Origin: Symbiodinium sp. CCMP2592 | Taxonomy: Eukaryota > Sar > Dinophyceae > Suessiales > Symbiodiniaceae | Assembly (NCBI GenBank): GCA_905221615.1 | Contig: CAJNDT010006133.1 | Location: forward strand, 319,770 to 383,769 | Direction: 5' to 3' | DNA: 64,000 bases | Shown: one piece after another, positions 11,992-22,618 of the stretch | Position numbering within the stretch: the stretch's first letter is position 1 | How the letters are laid out: each line of letters begins with the position of its first letter | Made by a program: the position numbers and the translations under genes | The notes under the pieces: generated by a model | The model's database searches: none | What the model was told of the DNA's origin: nothing | The model's input: only the letters and a program-made list of their open reading frames with translations

Positions 11992-12115
11992 GTTCCACTA
12001 ACCAACCAGAGCGAGTGCCCGCGCATTGCCCAAGCCGTTCTGCCTTCAAGAAGACTCCTCGTTACAACGTAGTGCCAGCGCTCTGCCAGCCGCGGCATGG
12101 CTGCTCGGTCTCCCA

Positions 12116-13598
12116 ATGGTGCCCTTATACCCTGCTTGTTAAATGGGTTCGAGGAAAAGGGGTGCCTTGTCGATTGCTATCATTAACATCACTCTCATTG
12201 CTCACTACTAATTACTATGACTATTATGAAGTTTTTGTGCGAGACCTAGGCGAAGATTGCCAGCTTTGCAGCGCTCTTCCTTGCATTCGTGACCACAGTC
12301 CTCGCCGACCTCGGCGGCACCGTCCTCCGTACCCGCACACCGGCGCCGCCTGAGCCACAGCTAGGTTCGGAACCTCTGGTGGTGCGCCTCCAGCGCGTCG
12401 AAGGCTTGCACAGCTCCCACTTCTACGTGGGAAGGTTGTCTCTGGGTCAGCCCAAGCCGCAAGACCTCCAGGTGCTCTTCGACACCGCCTCGGGCCATTT
12501 GCTCGTTCCACACTCGGCCTGCACAAGCAAGGCCTGCAACAAGCACAAGCGCTACTCGCCCTTCTTTTCCAGCACCGCCATGGACGTCAACTCCAACGGC
12601 AAGCCTGTGAGGGAGAAGGAGCGTTTGGTGATGGGCAAGGCCGTGAGAGATGCCGTGACTGTAGAGTTTACGCAGGCCGACCTCGGTGAGGGTGCAGCCC
12701 AAGCCGTGCTGGTACATGACGATGTCTGCCTGGGAACTGAGTTCGGCAACCAGGTCTGCACCAACCTCGATATCATGGCTGCAGTCAAGATGGACGACGA
12801 GCTCTTTGAAGCCATGCCATATGACGGTATGCTCGGCTTGAGCATGGCAGGCCTTTCCACGGGAACCGGATGTGTCTTCTTCCAGCGACTTATGGAGACG
12901 AACCCCTCGATGCTTCCACAGTTCGGCTTGTCCTTCGGCGCACAGTCCGGAGAGATCTTCTTCGGTGGCCACGACTCTGCACGGATGGCAGAGGACTTGA
13001 AGTGGTTCCCGGTGCTTCATCCGGACGATGGGTTCTGGGAGGTGACGATCAAGAGTGTCCGCCTGGGGAACCTCACCGTGGATGCTTGCCACGATGGCTG
13101 TCGAGGCATCATCGACACCGGATCCTCGCGTCTCGGCGTCCAGGAGAACAATTTCCAAGCCCTCCGCACCGCCTTGTCTCACAGCCAGCCCATGGTGGGA
13201 GGTGGCTGCCAGGGCCCGGAATTGGAGTTCGACCTCGGCGCAATGGCGTTGAAGCTGCGGGTGGAAGACTACGCCACGGGCTCCAACTGCGAGCCGCAGT
13301 TGGGATCGCTTGAGCTAGATCCCAAGGACTACCATGGAGTCTATGCCTTCGGTGAAACCGCCCCTGAGCAGAAGGCAGTTTTAGGGCATTCCTGTGCATC
13401 TCGATACCACAGCTAAGGATGTGATGATCACGCTGTTTTGCCATTTTGAAGCATGCCGCCTTTTTTCCCCTGATGACCCAGGTCCTGCGGAGGTACTACG
13501 CAGCCTTCGATTGGCAGGAGAGGCGCATTGGCTTTGCCCCTGTCGCACAGCGCCGTGTGCAACTCGGAAAGGCTGCTGCTACAGTCTTTACCGTCTAA
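12116..13598 (+). CDS. Pepsin-like aspartic protease (family A1), three exons
   Basis: The model is 12116-12118 (ATG), 12250-13359 and 13482-13598, giving about 409 aa. Residues 1-20 form a signal peptide (KIASFAALFLAFVTTVLA before Asp). Catalytic site 1 is D79-T-A-S, with Ala in place of the usual Gly. PYDGMLGL (about 191-198) matches the pepsin FDGxLGL loop. Catalytic site 2 is D290-T-G-S-S. The C-terminus VLRRYYAAFDWQERRIGFAP matches the pepsin 'lRxYYxxFDxxxxxiGfA' end. Intron 2 is GC-AG (GAAACC|GCCCCT to CCCAG|GTCCTG), and reading through it would destroy this end. Intron 1 is inferred: ATG|GTGCCC to CCTAG|GCGAAG. The family cleaves peptide bonds at acid pH, usually in the secretory or lysosomal route. 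It is compact and GC-rich, unlike its neighbours. The protein identity is near certain; the start exon is less so. Confidence 0.88.
12250..13359 (+). CDS. Aspartic protease main exon
   Basis: This is a single 1110-nt open exon carrying the signal peptide, both catalytic Asp motifs and about 90% of the protein, ending GVYAFGET before a GC donor at 13360. There is no stop in frame back to the TAG at 12247, which itself forms the predicted AG acceptor. A GTG at 12289 is the only other upstream start-like codon and would remove the signal peptide, so I prefer the spliced ATG. Confidence 0.9.
13482..13598 (+). CDS. Aspartic protease terminal exon
   Basis: The exon starts after TGACCCAG and reads VLRRYYAAFDWQERRIGFAP followed by 18 more codons and TAA (13596). 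It restores the conserved C-terminal strand of A1 proteases. Intron 13360-13481 is 122 nt. Confidence 0.88.
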   Translation, partial: VLRRYYAAFDWQERRIGFAPVAQRRVQLGKAAATVFTV

Positions 13599-13943
13599 GG
13601 CAGTCCGAAGGAAGGCTAGTGACAAAAGAGCATCCAAAAAACCAGGATAATCTCTCTTGAAGCCTACCGCTTTGTAGGCCGATTGCCTTGAACAATTCAT
13701 ATTTCGGTGCATTTAGGGCTTTCTAGGCCAAGCATAGCTTGAGTAGGTCCGGGGATGGAAGGTGCGCACTCTGCAGATTCAGGCTGGTCGGTTTGGGAAG
13801 TTGGTTGTAAGCTTTGGATTGGCAGCTCCTTTGATATAGCAGCCTGAAAAACAGTAACACTGTTCCCTTATCCCCCCTCTATGGTTATAATAGGAGATGC
13901 ACCGAAATTGTATCAAAATAGTTTAGGCCCATGCCTAGACTTA

Positions 13944-14234
13944 TTAAGTGACCTCCATGCGTTTCCACGGGACTTCCTCGTCCATGTAGGAAGTACTTAG
14001 AAGTCTGCCTGGTCCCCTCGTCCCTGGCTCAAGTCCTTGGGACGCGTCGAGGGCGAAAGTTTCCGGCAAGCTTGAAGAGGCCTTGAAGCACTGCAGAAGA
14101 TGACTTGCCAAGCCTCCGCAGCATGCTTTCTTGTGCCGTCGGACAGCTTGATATAGCGTCCCTGATGCGGGCAGGAGAAAATGGCCTAGAGCCTTTGCTT
14201 GCATGAGTCGGTATGACTGGAGGTTCAAGAGCAA
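13944..14234 (-). CDS. Possible minus-strand terminal exon, unknown product
   Basis: In the minus frame the end reads TSYMDEEVPWKRMEVT-stop, preceded by CFKASSSLPETFALDASQGL. Composition is protein-like. It has no recognised domain. The overlapping plus frame near 14100-14185 (LPSLRSMLSCAVGQLDIASL) is also plausible, so the strand is undecided. If minus is right, it converges on the protease gene. Confidence 0.25.
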   Translation of the reverse strand: MLLNLQSYRLMQAKALGHFLLPASGTLYQAVRRHKKACCGGLASHLLQCFKASSSLPETFALDASQGLEPGTRGPGRLLSTSYMDEEVPWKRMEVT

Positions 14235-14800
14235 AGCCGTACATGAGAAGATGCCGGCTCATCCGTTTAGGGTTTAGGCGTCCAATCATATGCAAGATCT
14301 TTTTCTAGGCATTGGAACTGTGAACAGGTAAGCCTTGGTTTTACAGTCCCAGGGTAAGCACAAGGAAAGAAAACAACAAAAGAATGCGATGGTGACGACA
14401 GTTGATGTCACATTGATGTTTCTGGTTCTGATGAGAAGCATGATGCTTACGATGGTCGGTGTGGCCGTGGTTCCACCAGCATGCGTTCGAAGAGAAACCC
14501 AGAAAGCAGAATACTCCTTAATTCAGGAAGATATCTTGTGTAGCATTCGCGTCAATAGTACGATTCAAGGTATCATTACCTAATTGAGGAATTGAAATTG
14601 CCCAGAACCCGTTTCAGTTGAAAAGGCTTTTCGCTCATGCGATGCCAGGCGCCACGAAATCCCAGCTGCTGGAAAAGCCACTTTGTTGCTCTAGTTTCTG
14701 CAGGGTTCTACCACTAGACCTTCGGTGTTCGCTTGGCTTTTTCGCCTGTGGACAGGGCCACAGCCTGATTCTGGAGACCCCTGCCTGGAGCATTGCATAC

Positions 14801-14899
14801 TATAGGGACCTAAATACTTGCCAAATTTTGGGGTTTCCTTCTTATACTTATAGTATAATGGGCCCTGAAACCCTATTCTAACTATCGAGGCCCCTACAG
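14801..14899. repeat. Palindromic element family E, copy 2
   Basis: TATAGGGACC start, AGGCCCCTACA end. Confidence 0.7.
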
Positions 14900-15262
14900 T
14901 ATCTTGCGGCTGCAGGATCTTTAGCTAAAAAGGTGCAAGCCTGGTAAAGCCCTCGCCCTTGGACAGTCGATATCCTGCACCGTGCTTCAAGTCATAGTAG
15001 GTTTAGGGTTTAGGGTTGTCAGTATAGTAAGGTAGTGTCGTATCAGATAGTGTCGTCGCGAGTGTCAGCTCGACTCCTCTCCTTGCTTTGAAGTGGGAAA
15101 GGGGGGGCTCTTGCTGTAACCGGGCTGCTGGACTGCTGGACTGCTGCAACAAGGGTTTAGGAAAGGTAGGAATACTTAATTACGGTTTAGGCCCGTTTAG
15201 GCAGGGTGCAAGTCCAGCCGGAAGAAAGGGTTTTAAACATGGACTTCGGGTACTTCCCTGCC

Positions 15263-15473
15263 CTGAAACGAGCACAGCACCGACGAAAATTGGCTAGCAT
15301 CGGAACGCAAAGCCTCAGAGTCCGACAGTGAAAGCCTCGAAATTGTTGATTTCCGGCCCCTTGTTGGATTGGTTCGTAGCGACAGACTCATATATGAGAA
15401 GAAGAACACACCCAAGTCTCGAGACATCCTGAAACCCGCAGCCTGGGACCCTCAACCACTAAACCTTGCAGCC
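15263..15473 (+). CDS. Possible exon, unknown product
   Basis: An open frame without ATG reads DENWLASERKASESDSESLE, then IVDFRPLVGLVRSDRLIYEK, and stops at TAA 15471. The charged, Ser/Glu-rich composition looks like real protein. Possible acceptors are ACGAG|CAC and CACAG|CAC. No family was recognised. Confidence 0.3.
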
Positions 15474-15740
15474 TAACTATACTGCAATGGCTTGAAACGG
15501 CAGATACAGCAATGACGAGAATGTTCAGACCGGTCGCCGATGATACGAATGAGGCCCAAACACCCAAAGCTGAAGACCCTCGAGATCGCAGCAGATGATC
15601 ACTTCGAATGGGCATTGAGACTTACACCTTTGGAGTTATAGGGCTTGAGGGTCCTGGGTATGCGTATTAGACGGCTCTTGTATGGGTTTTGCAGCTGAAG
15701 ACCTGAACCCTAAACCCAGCCTGAAACAGGGCCGGAATAT

Positions 15741-15830
15741 ACTAACCTAAAGTCTTTTGGTGGTTCCTTATTGTATTTCTAGTATAAACGTACCCCAACA
15801 GTCTATTATAAATATTAAGGCTCCCTATAT
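15741..15830. repeat. Palindromic element family E, copy 3 (diverged)
   Basis: TTGGTGGTTCCTTATTGTA core and AATATTAAGGCTCCCTATA end. Confidence 0.6.
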
Positions 15831-15954
15831 TGCCTTGGAAAGGATCGAAGAGGGCAGTCTCTCTCTCCTCCTTGCAGAGGCACAGGATCGTTGATTGAGC
15901 GGTGTGGCGGCTTAAGGGTTCTGGAAACTTCGACACAAGTATCGTTTCGAGTGT

Positions 15955-16025
15955 AGGACCCTAGGGGGTTCCTTTAAAGGGATCCTTAAAGGGTTCTATA
16001 AGGGATCTTAATAGGGTTCTATATT
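15955..16025. repeat. TTTAAAGGG element, copy 1 (also 32190-32275, 54080-54125, 63160-63212)
   Basis: GGGTTCCTTTAAAGGGATCC-type units with TATAAGGGAT spacers recur at four sites in both orientations, usually next to a family A, B or E element. Confidence 0.6.
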
Positions 16026-16031
16026 CTATAT

Positions 16032-16133
16032 GGGAGGTTGTCAAAATTATGGTCCCTTTTTGGGTCCCTGTTATAATACGGCACCGAATATTTAGGGTAC
16101 CCAAAAAAGGGGCCATCATTTTGACAACTACCC
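16032..16133. repeat. Palindromic element family B (TTGTCAAAATTATGGTCCC), copy 1
   Basis: About 100-bp element with ends GTTGTCAAAATTATGGTCCC and the complementary GGGACCATAATTTTGACAAC type; interior TAATACGGCACC...ATATTTAGGG. Non-coding. Confidence 0.8.
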
Positions 16134-17014
16134 AAGTGGTGGTAATGGTCCTGGGCCAAAACAGACATCTTTACTGGTAACCCTCCAACCAGAAACACGA
16201 CCCCTGAAGCACGACAGTGCTCTTAGCTTTGCAGCAACATTGTTGAAGTAGCTTGGGACGGAGAGCAAGGAGGGTCGCTGCTTGTAAAATAGGAGAGGTA
16301 GATTTCCGTTCACCAGTAGCAGCAAGCGACATGTTTGCAGTCGCATGTCCCAGCCGGCGGAAGGTCCCTGTCGCTACACTCAACAGTTGCGTATAGCCCC
16401 ACGTCCAAGAGCCTTGATACAGGGGCTTGAATTGAATAATTCGAAGACGGTTTTGAGGTATACGAAGGTTATCATGGAAACATTTCGAGTTACCATCACT
16501 AATACTTCACCCCCAAACAAACCACTAGACTGGTATATCCCGATATCGAAGACTGGGTTTAGGAAATCGGGCGCGAACTCTGCACCCGACACTTCACACC
16601 TTAAACCCCGTAAACTCGAAGGCTCCGAACCACATGCCTCCCCTGGATCGTCCGAGTGCGAGCGGCTAAACTCTAAAACGTTTACTAAAACCGCTGCACC
16701 ACGGCTCAAGCGTGAATAGAGGCTCGGCTGAACGTTCACCCATGTTCCAGTCGCTAGACAACCTTTCGGCCATGTCCAAAAAAGTTATATGGGAGCCTTG
16801 AAATCTCAAGAAGTAGAAAGGGAATAAACAGATAGGAAAAGATAAGTGGCAAGCCACAAGCAAAGTATGGCTTCAAAGCGGAAAGGGCTCCGGACGGGGA
16901 ACTCGTCTTTTGACGGGGGCCCCCCGAAGTCTGGTTGATGATCAGCTGAACCTCATTCCTCATTCCGATCCTATGCCTAAACACCGGGATAGAGAAATCG
17001 GATCCCTAGTTTGG

Positions 17015-17095
17015 CGGCCTAAACCCTAAAACCCTAAACCCTAAAATCCCTAAACCCTAAAATCCCTAAACCCTAAAACAAACCCTAAAACCTTC
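17015..17095. repeat. Interstitial CCCTAAA telomere-like array
   Basis: Degenerate CCCTAAA/CCCTAAAA units. Other short arrays: 2350-2392, 7105-7130, 19583-19612, 39598-39682 and 46025-46075. Single units in both orientations are scattered through the whole window. Confidence 0.85.
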
Positions 17096-17475
17096 GTTCA
17101 AGTAATTCAGACTAAGAACCCCCGAGCAAGATGCAGCATCGTGCAGTCTGACAGGCGCCATGGAGGCCCCTCATTGGCTTGGCCATCTAGCCCTTCAGGG
17201 TAGTACAAGGGCCTTAAGATAATTTGAATAGGGTTTGGTGCATTTTATGCTACAATGGTGGTAAGGAGCCTTCTAAACATTGTCAAGCAATGCCTATTAT
17301 GATTATTAAGGCACCTTCAGGGTAAGCTGAGAAATGCTGAGACTGTTCCGGATCAGGCGCTAAATGTAGGCAGGCCGCTAACAAACTGAGCATCGAAAGG
17401 TCCTTTCTGTAACTTGGTTACTAAGTAAGTTTAGAGGTTTAGGGTTTAGAGGTTTAGGGTTACCGGAGAGCTTAC

Positions 17476-17586
17476 TGAGCTTTGGAGGGCTGTTAAATCA
17501 AGGGGAAAAAGTACATAACTTTTATTTCATCATGGTTCTTTTAAGAAAAAAGGCTTAACGTTTGGTACTCCTCCAAAGCTCAGCCA
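17476..17586. repeat. Single-copy palindrome (CTGAGCTTTGGAGG)
   Basis: TGAGCTTTGGAGG ... CCTCCAAAGCTCA, 110 bp; no second copy seen in the window. Confidence 0.65.
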
Positions 17587-17811
17587 AGTAAACCCTAAAC
17601 TCTAAACCCCTAAACCCTAAAACCTAAGCCCTAAACCCCTAAATCCACAACCGCTAAACCCTAAACCTAAGTTCTAAGCAAGTCACAAACCGATATAACA
17701 GTAGAAAATATGTTAAAGGAACACTAACGAATGTCTTAGACGCCCCAAGTCTCGGTCGCCATCTCACTTGGAAACAAACGTTGATGCAGCCCTAAATCCT
17801 AAACCCCTCAT

Positions 17812-17858
17812 CAGGGGGGTCGGAGGGAGGGGGATAGGGGACTATACTTCCTTAAATA
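17812..17858. repeat. Family H fragment interrupted by family A
   Basis: AGGGGGGTCGGAGGGAGGGGG to TTCCTTAAATA matches the left arm of family H; family A copy 5 sits inside it. Confidence 0.7.
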
Positions 17859-17958
17859 GGAGTTTCCGAAAATAGGGGTACCATGTTTGGGGGTCCTTAT
17901 AATAAGGGTCCTACTACTCAGGGTACTGTACGAGGGTCCCCTAATTTCGGAAACTCCC
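17859..17958. repeat. Palindromic element family A, copy 5, nested in family H
   Basis: Flanked on both sides by AAATA(GG) and inserted into a family H element (17812 onward), which resumes with AAATAGGCCTT. A clear insertion with duplicated target. Confidence 0.85.
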
Positions 17959-18529
17959 AAATAGGCCTTCCTAAACCCAAGAAAGATAAGCCCCGAGGGG
18001 ACAGGTCGAAGCCGCCCCTCCCCCAAATCCGAAACCCCATATCTCCGAAACCTCAAAACCCCTGCATCAGAATGTTAGACCGGTATATTATAGTAGAAAG
18101 TATCATAACGATGTATATTTTCGTGAAAATATTTCAAACATGGGGCTGTCACAGTAGCAGAATATAGTCGGTTAACCCTCAACCCGAAACCCGCAAAACC
18201 CTAAACCTAAAGACAGGTCGAAGTCGCCATCTCCCCCGAATCCTAAACCACTAAACTCCTAAACTTTCCTAAGCCTGAAAACCCTTAGTTAAAGAGTATT
18301 AGATCGGTGAATTATAGTAGGAGCATACCAAGGATGGGTATATCTTAGTGGAGTTTTCCAAGATGGGTATATCATAGTAAACGACTAGTAGGTTAACCCT
18401 AAACCCTCACTCGAAAGCCCCCAAACCCTCAACTTGAAAACAGGTCGAAGTCGGCATCTCACCCCCAAATCCTAAACCCCTAAACCTCAAAACCCCTAGT
18501 ACACGACTCTATTAGGTCATAGTAGCACT

Positions 18530-18625
18530 ATTTGTCAAAATTAGGGTCCCTTTTTGGGCACCCTAAATATTAGGTGCCGTATTATAAATTAGGGACCCAA
18601 AACAGGGACCATAGTTTTGACAGCC
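18530..18625. repeat. Palindromic element family B, copy 2
   Basis: Opposite orientation, inside the 18-kb minisatellite region. Confidence 0.75.
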
Positions 18626-18640
18626 ATATTAGGTTAAAGA

Positions 18641-18890
18641 CAGGTCGAAGTCGACATCTCCCCCAAAAAACCCTACACCCTAAACCCCTAAACCCTAAAC
18701 TAAACCTTGTAAGTTAAAGACAGGTCGATTCGCAATCTCCCCCCAAACCCTTAAACCCTAAACCCTAAACTAAACCTTGTAAGTTAAAGACAGGTCGATT
18801 CGCCATCTCCCCCCAAACCCTTAAACCCTAAACCCTAAACTAAACCTTGTAAGTTAAAGACAGGTCGAAGTCGCCATCTCCCATCTCCAG
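18641..18890. repeat. Minisatellite, period about 70 bp, ending at a splice acceptor
   Basis: Units AAAGACAGGTCGATTCGCCA ... CTAAACTAAACCTTGTAAGTT repeat at 18641, 18716, 18786 and 18856. Looser copies occur at 18001, 18211 and 18437. The last unit runs into CATCTCCAG|CTGGCG, the acceptor of 18891. Confidence 0.9.
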
Positions 18891-18968
18891 CTGGCGCTGA
18901 AGAACCTTCAGGCGGCCTCCAAGGCTCCGAGCCCCAGCTCACGGGGGCTTTTCTTCCAGTTCTTCTAG
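18891..18968 (+). CDS. Possible terminal exon, unknown product
   Basis: After CATCTCCAG it reads LALKNLQAASKAPSPSSRGL followed by FFQFF-stop (TAG 18966). It has GC-rich codons and a strong pyrimidine-AG acceptor. The upstream minisatellite (18641-18890) runs directly into this acceptor. No upstream exons were identified. Confidence 0.4.
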   Translation: MALKNLQAASKAPSPSSRGLFFQFF

Positions 18969-19221
18969 GGTTTTGGGCCTTAAGTTGGGGATAGAATGCC
19001 TGGGAGAGAGAGAGGTTGGGGTTTAGAGTTCTATTCAGTTAAGTTGGGTTTAGAGTCCTATCAAGTTAAGTTGGGTTTAGAGTTCTATTAAGGCATCTAG
19101 AGGGGGGGTCTAGAGCTAGGAGGGTTTTACTCTAGTAGGGTTTAGTCTTCTTAGGGCGCCATGGGTTTAGGGCTGAGGGCCTGGAGGACTTACTGTAGGG
19201 TTTACCTTAACCTAACCCTGA

Positions 19222-19296
19222 ACAACCTAGCTTTTTAGGGTTCCTGATTATGATTTCCTTATAAAAAGTCCTCAAAAAGGTAGGTCCTTCAGGGCT
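19222..19296. repeat. Element family L, copy 1
   Basis: CCTAGCTTTTTAGGGTTCCTG ... AGTCCTCAAAAAGGTAGGTCC. Confidence 0.65.
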
Positions 19297-20235
19297 AAGG
19301 TAGGGTTTAGGGCCTGGTTAGGGTTTAGGGTTCACCCTGCGGCTTTCTCAGGGATTCAAGCTTCTTAGGTTTACCAAGGCCCCAGAAAAGTTGTTTCATC
19401 TGGGGTTTTGTAGGGGTCCTGAAGGCTCTTTGACGGGTCGCAGCGCGGCTTGTAGTGTTTTAGAGGGTGTTCATAATTCTTGGATGCAGTGTTGGACAGT
19501 TTGAGAAAGACATGTAGGATTAGAAAGTTTCGATGTGTGTTTGTTGAGTGTATAGTGGTTTCAGACGGGGTCCTTGAACCCTGAACCTTAAACCCTAAAC
19601 CCTAAACCCTTACCCGGAGGCCCTCGGACTCGGATAAGGATCGAACCCCTGACGATGAAGCTTGCCCTCTCCGGCGTGAGCACGCATGTGGCGAGAAGCA
19701 TGTTGCACCCTCTGCACGCAAGTTCAAACTCATCAACTTCGCGATATCTTCCCTAGCCCTGCACCCTCCACCCTGAACCGCAAACCCTTCCCTGTTTCTT
19801 GTCACCGTGGCAACTGACAGTCGGCTGAACATCTGCCACATATTTGAGAACCAAAGCCTGAAAGCCAGCGAGGGAGGCCGAAAACCCGAAACCGCAGAGG
19901 TAGGTCTGGTCTGCCTCCCTGCCATCATGCGGAAAGCACGAAATCTACCACAGAGAGAGAAACAGGGAGTCTTCGTCGTCGGCTGAACCGCCATTGGGGG
20001 GCTAGGTGCAGGGGTTACTAGCCTCACAATTCCCCATAAGCCCCTCGTTCTCAAGAGAACAGCACCCCAAGCCCTAAACCCTATGAGCTCCAGACACTCT
20101 AGGCCCAAATTGCGAGGTGTCAGCATGAAAGGACCCGAACGTAGACCCCATGTCGCAGGATCCCATTACATGAGGACCCGGAAACAAGGTACGTTTAGGA
20201 TTCAGGGGTTGAGGGAAGGTGCCTCCCTGGAGTGT

Positions 20236-20329
20236 TCGGAAACACCCGGTACCTTATTTTGGGGTCCTTATAGGAAGGTTGATACTATTTCGGGTGCTAT
20301 ATTCGGGTCCCCTATCTTCGAAAACTCCC
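20236..20329. repeat. Palindromic element family A, copy 6
   Basis: Left end altered (TTCGGAAACACCC); interior and right end recognisable. Confidence 0.7.
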
Positions 20330-20753
20330 TCTATGTCTTATAAAAGTTGTCTCAGGTCAAGCCCATTTCCGAAGAAGAGAGCCGCTGCTTGGGCGGATTT
20401 TTTTTGAAAGTGGCGATGTGGTTTCAGGTTTAAAGGAAAAAAAGGTTTAGGGCTTAGGGTTTAAGGCTGGGGGCTTTGGGGCTAGGGTCTAGGATTTAGG
20501 GGATTAAAGGAAAATAAGGTTTAGGGTTTAAGGCTGGGGGCTTCGAGGCTAGGGCTAGGGTCTAGGATTTAATGTGTAAGGTTTCGGCTTCAGTGTTTTG
20601 TTTTGAGGTTTCGGCATACAGGGCCTAACAGGGCTTATGGAAAGCTACCAGCATTGACACCCGCCAGAAACAGCAGCAGCGTAAACATCGCAGTGGTCGT
20701 GACCATGGTTGCCATGGTTGCGATACCGGTACTTTCAGAGCTTACTGTACTTA

Positions 20754-20836
20754 CCTTTGGTTAGTAGGGAATGGATGACTGGGGTACAACTATAACTACT
20801 ATTACTACCATTCTTCATTCCCTACTAACCAAACGT
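20754..20836. repeat. Palindromic element family D (TTGGTTAGTAGGGAATGG), copy 1
   Basis: About 83 bp with ends CCTTTGGTTAGTAGGGAATG / CATTCCCTACTAACCAAA and a middle of ACTACTATTACTACC type. Confidence 0.8.
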
Positions 20837-22529
20837 AAGTGTAGAGGTACGAGAAGAGTTGCAGGAAATAGTCATCCTCCTGCAAACATCACGAAGAGGA
20901 TTTGGGTTCTCGCCCTTTGTTGCGGACAACCACGCAAATCCAAATCTCACGCATTTGTCTCCATACCAACCCTCTCAAGGCAAGCAAGAGCCTTTGGAAC
21001 ATGACGGCGGGACGGTTGGTGTGGAAGATCTCTGTTTCCATGCATTCTAGAAGTCGTGGCTTCAGGCCCTTTCAAACGAAAAAACATGCCTCCAAGCCTT
21101 GCAAGCCCGGAAAGCCCCGAGAGTCAATAAACCGTCGACCTTTGAAGCCCCATTATTCAAGTTTGATCCTTACTCAGTGGGTATCCGGTTTGCCGGGGCT
21201 TATCAGAATCTGGAACCTTGATCCAATACGGCGCAAGGGGATTCCACCGAGCTGTTTGCAGTTTAGAGTTTCGTGTACCCGCCACCTGGGCCACCTGGGC
21301 TCATCTGCCAGAAACCCTCATTGACATCGGATCGGAGATCTGCGATGTGTCAGGGTGCCTTGGGACGACTTGGATATCTTTTGCCCGGTTGGCTCGGTGT
21401 TGTTTCGTTTTTCAGGCTTGGGTTGGGCAGGCTTTTCTGCTTGAAGAGGACTGCAAGTTTCGGGTTCCGTCTTGACAGTTCTGAGGAAGCCACTGGGTGC
21501 AAGGTTGAGGGGTTAGGGTTTAGCCTTAAGCCGGTTTCGGGCTCCAGGGTGCTAGAGGTTGTTTGGGGGCTTCGATGCCATACATAGGAGCTAGAGTTTA
21601 CAAGGGCTTGGTGAGTTCTTGAACGTCAGGGGGGTGACATTTCAGGTTATCCGTAAACACACTCAAGCCCACAACTTCGAGTTAAAGAACTGGAGAGCCT
21701 TTTGCAACGACCACTGAAGGGTACAAACTCTCAACTCGAAATGTAGAAAGCCCTAGTCGCTGCTGCATCGAACTCCTAAAGAAGCCCTTAATCGCACCCG
21801 GAAAGGATACCTTATCGAGCCCTTCATAAACCTTTGAACGATACAAAGCCACAGCAAACTCCTAGTGAGGGTGTTTGTGGTTTGTTGGTTCACGGGGTTT
21901 AGCGTTGTTTGGGTGGTCTTGGCTTGTGGTATCTCATGTTTCGTACTTCGTAGCGCGGTCTTCAGAAACCCGAAACCCCAAACCCCTAAACCCTTCTTTA
22001 GAGTGGCCCTTATGAACTTTAAGAGGGCGTTGCAGGGTTTTTTTTATGAGACTTCGGAATTCAATTCTTGGGTCGGTCTTTAGAGTGGTTTATATGGCTT
22101 TCTAGGGCTTTGTAGGTTTTTTTCTCTGGCATTCGCAAGAGTTACGATTGGTATCTCTCGGATTCTGTGGAGCCTTGCCTGCCTTGTGCGAGTCGTGAGA
22201 GTCGAAAACCCTGAACCCCTAGAGCACCTGCAAAAGGACCCAGAAATTCCAATATACGTCAATTAAGGAAGATACCTAAAGTTATAGTAGGATCCATACT
22301 CTGATTTAAGCTTAATTAAGGGAAATTGGAGGCTCCGAAAACCGAAGAGCCACCGTAGAGTCTCGTTGAAGTACCTTTCGCGGTTTTAAGTTTTAGGGTT
22401 TGGGGCATGTGCACTGCAGCACTGCAGCCCTTCCTCCAAAAAAATGGTTGCCTTTAGGGTTTTGGGGCCTTGAGGGTTTTTGGGGCTTTTAGGGTTTATA
22501 GTTTATAGGGCTTAAGCCAAAACCCTCAG

Positions 22530-22618
22530 GGGAAAGCCGCTACGGCCGACCGCGCCGCCGGTGCCGGATGGGCCCACAGAGGAGCAAATGGACGCCATTG
22601 CAGCTTCGTCGCCATCGG
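22530..22618 (+). CDS. EF-hand gene exon
   Basis: The exon lies between CCCTCAG and a GC donor (ATCGG|GCAATT). It reads GKPLRPTAPPVPDGPTEEQM then DAIAASSPS: Pro-rich linker then acidic segment, with G/C-ending codons. Phase 1 at both ends joins the next exon to give ...SPSEHAVGEV. Confidence 0.5.

Larger units (their letters stand above)
7529..12115. other. Intergenic/repeat region between channel 1 and the protease gene
   Basis: No convincing exon was seen. The stretch holds palindromic elements (8305-8406, 8783-8881, 10021-10149, 11367-11456, 11601-11697, 11894-11991), a diverged GATATA/ACAGAG low-complexity tract near 9690-9810, and many TTTAGGG/CCCTAAA words. Small open frames exist but lack good splice sites or protein-like composition. 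Confidence 0.5.
13599..18890. other. Repeat-rich stretch with weak exon candidates
   Basis: No exon chain could be built. Candidates are listed separately (13944-14234 minus, 15263-15473 plus). Otherwise there are palindromes (14801-14899, 15741-15830, 16032-16133, 17476-17586, 17859-17958, 18530-18625), CCCTAAA-rich runs near 17015-17095 and 17590-17670, and the minisatellite leading to 18890. Confidence 0.4.
18969..22529. other. Repeat-rich intergenic stretch
   Basis: It contains TTTAGGG-type words, element copies (19222-19296, 20236-20329, 20754-20836) and a hydrophobic plus frame at about 20674-20737 (VNIAVVVTMVAMVAIPVL). The last is probably a degenerate GTC/ATG trinucleotide tract rather than an exon. 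No supported gene. Confidence 0.4.

Noticed and set aside
12361-13182. 273-codon minus-strand frame
   Set aside because: It is the antisense shadow of the protease exon, whose plus-strand catalytic motifs are unambiguous.
19602-19680. GGTTCGATCC on the minus strand, a tRNA B-box-like word
   Set aside because: No A box, anticodon stem or cloverleaf could be formed around it, so neither a tRNA nor a tRNA-derived SINE is supported.
20674-20737. Hydrophobic frame VNIAVVVTMVAMVAIPVL as a transmembrane exon
   Set aside because: It consists of repeated GTG/ATG/GTC-like triplets, as in other degenerate trinucleotide tracts here, and has no partner exons.
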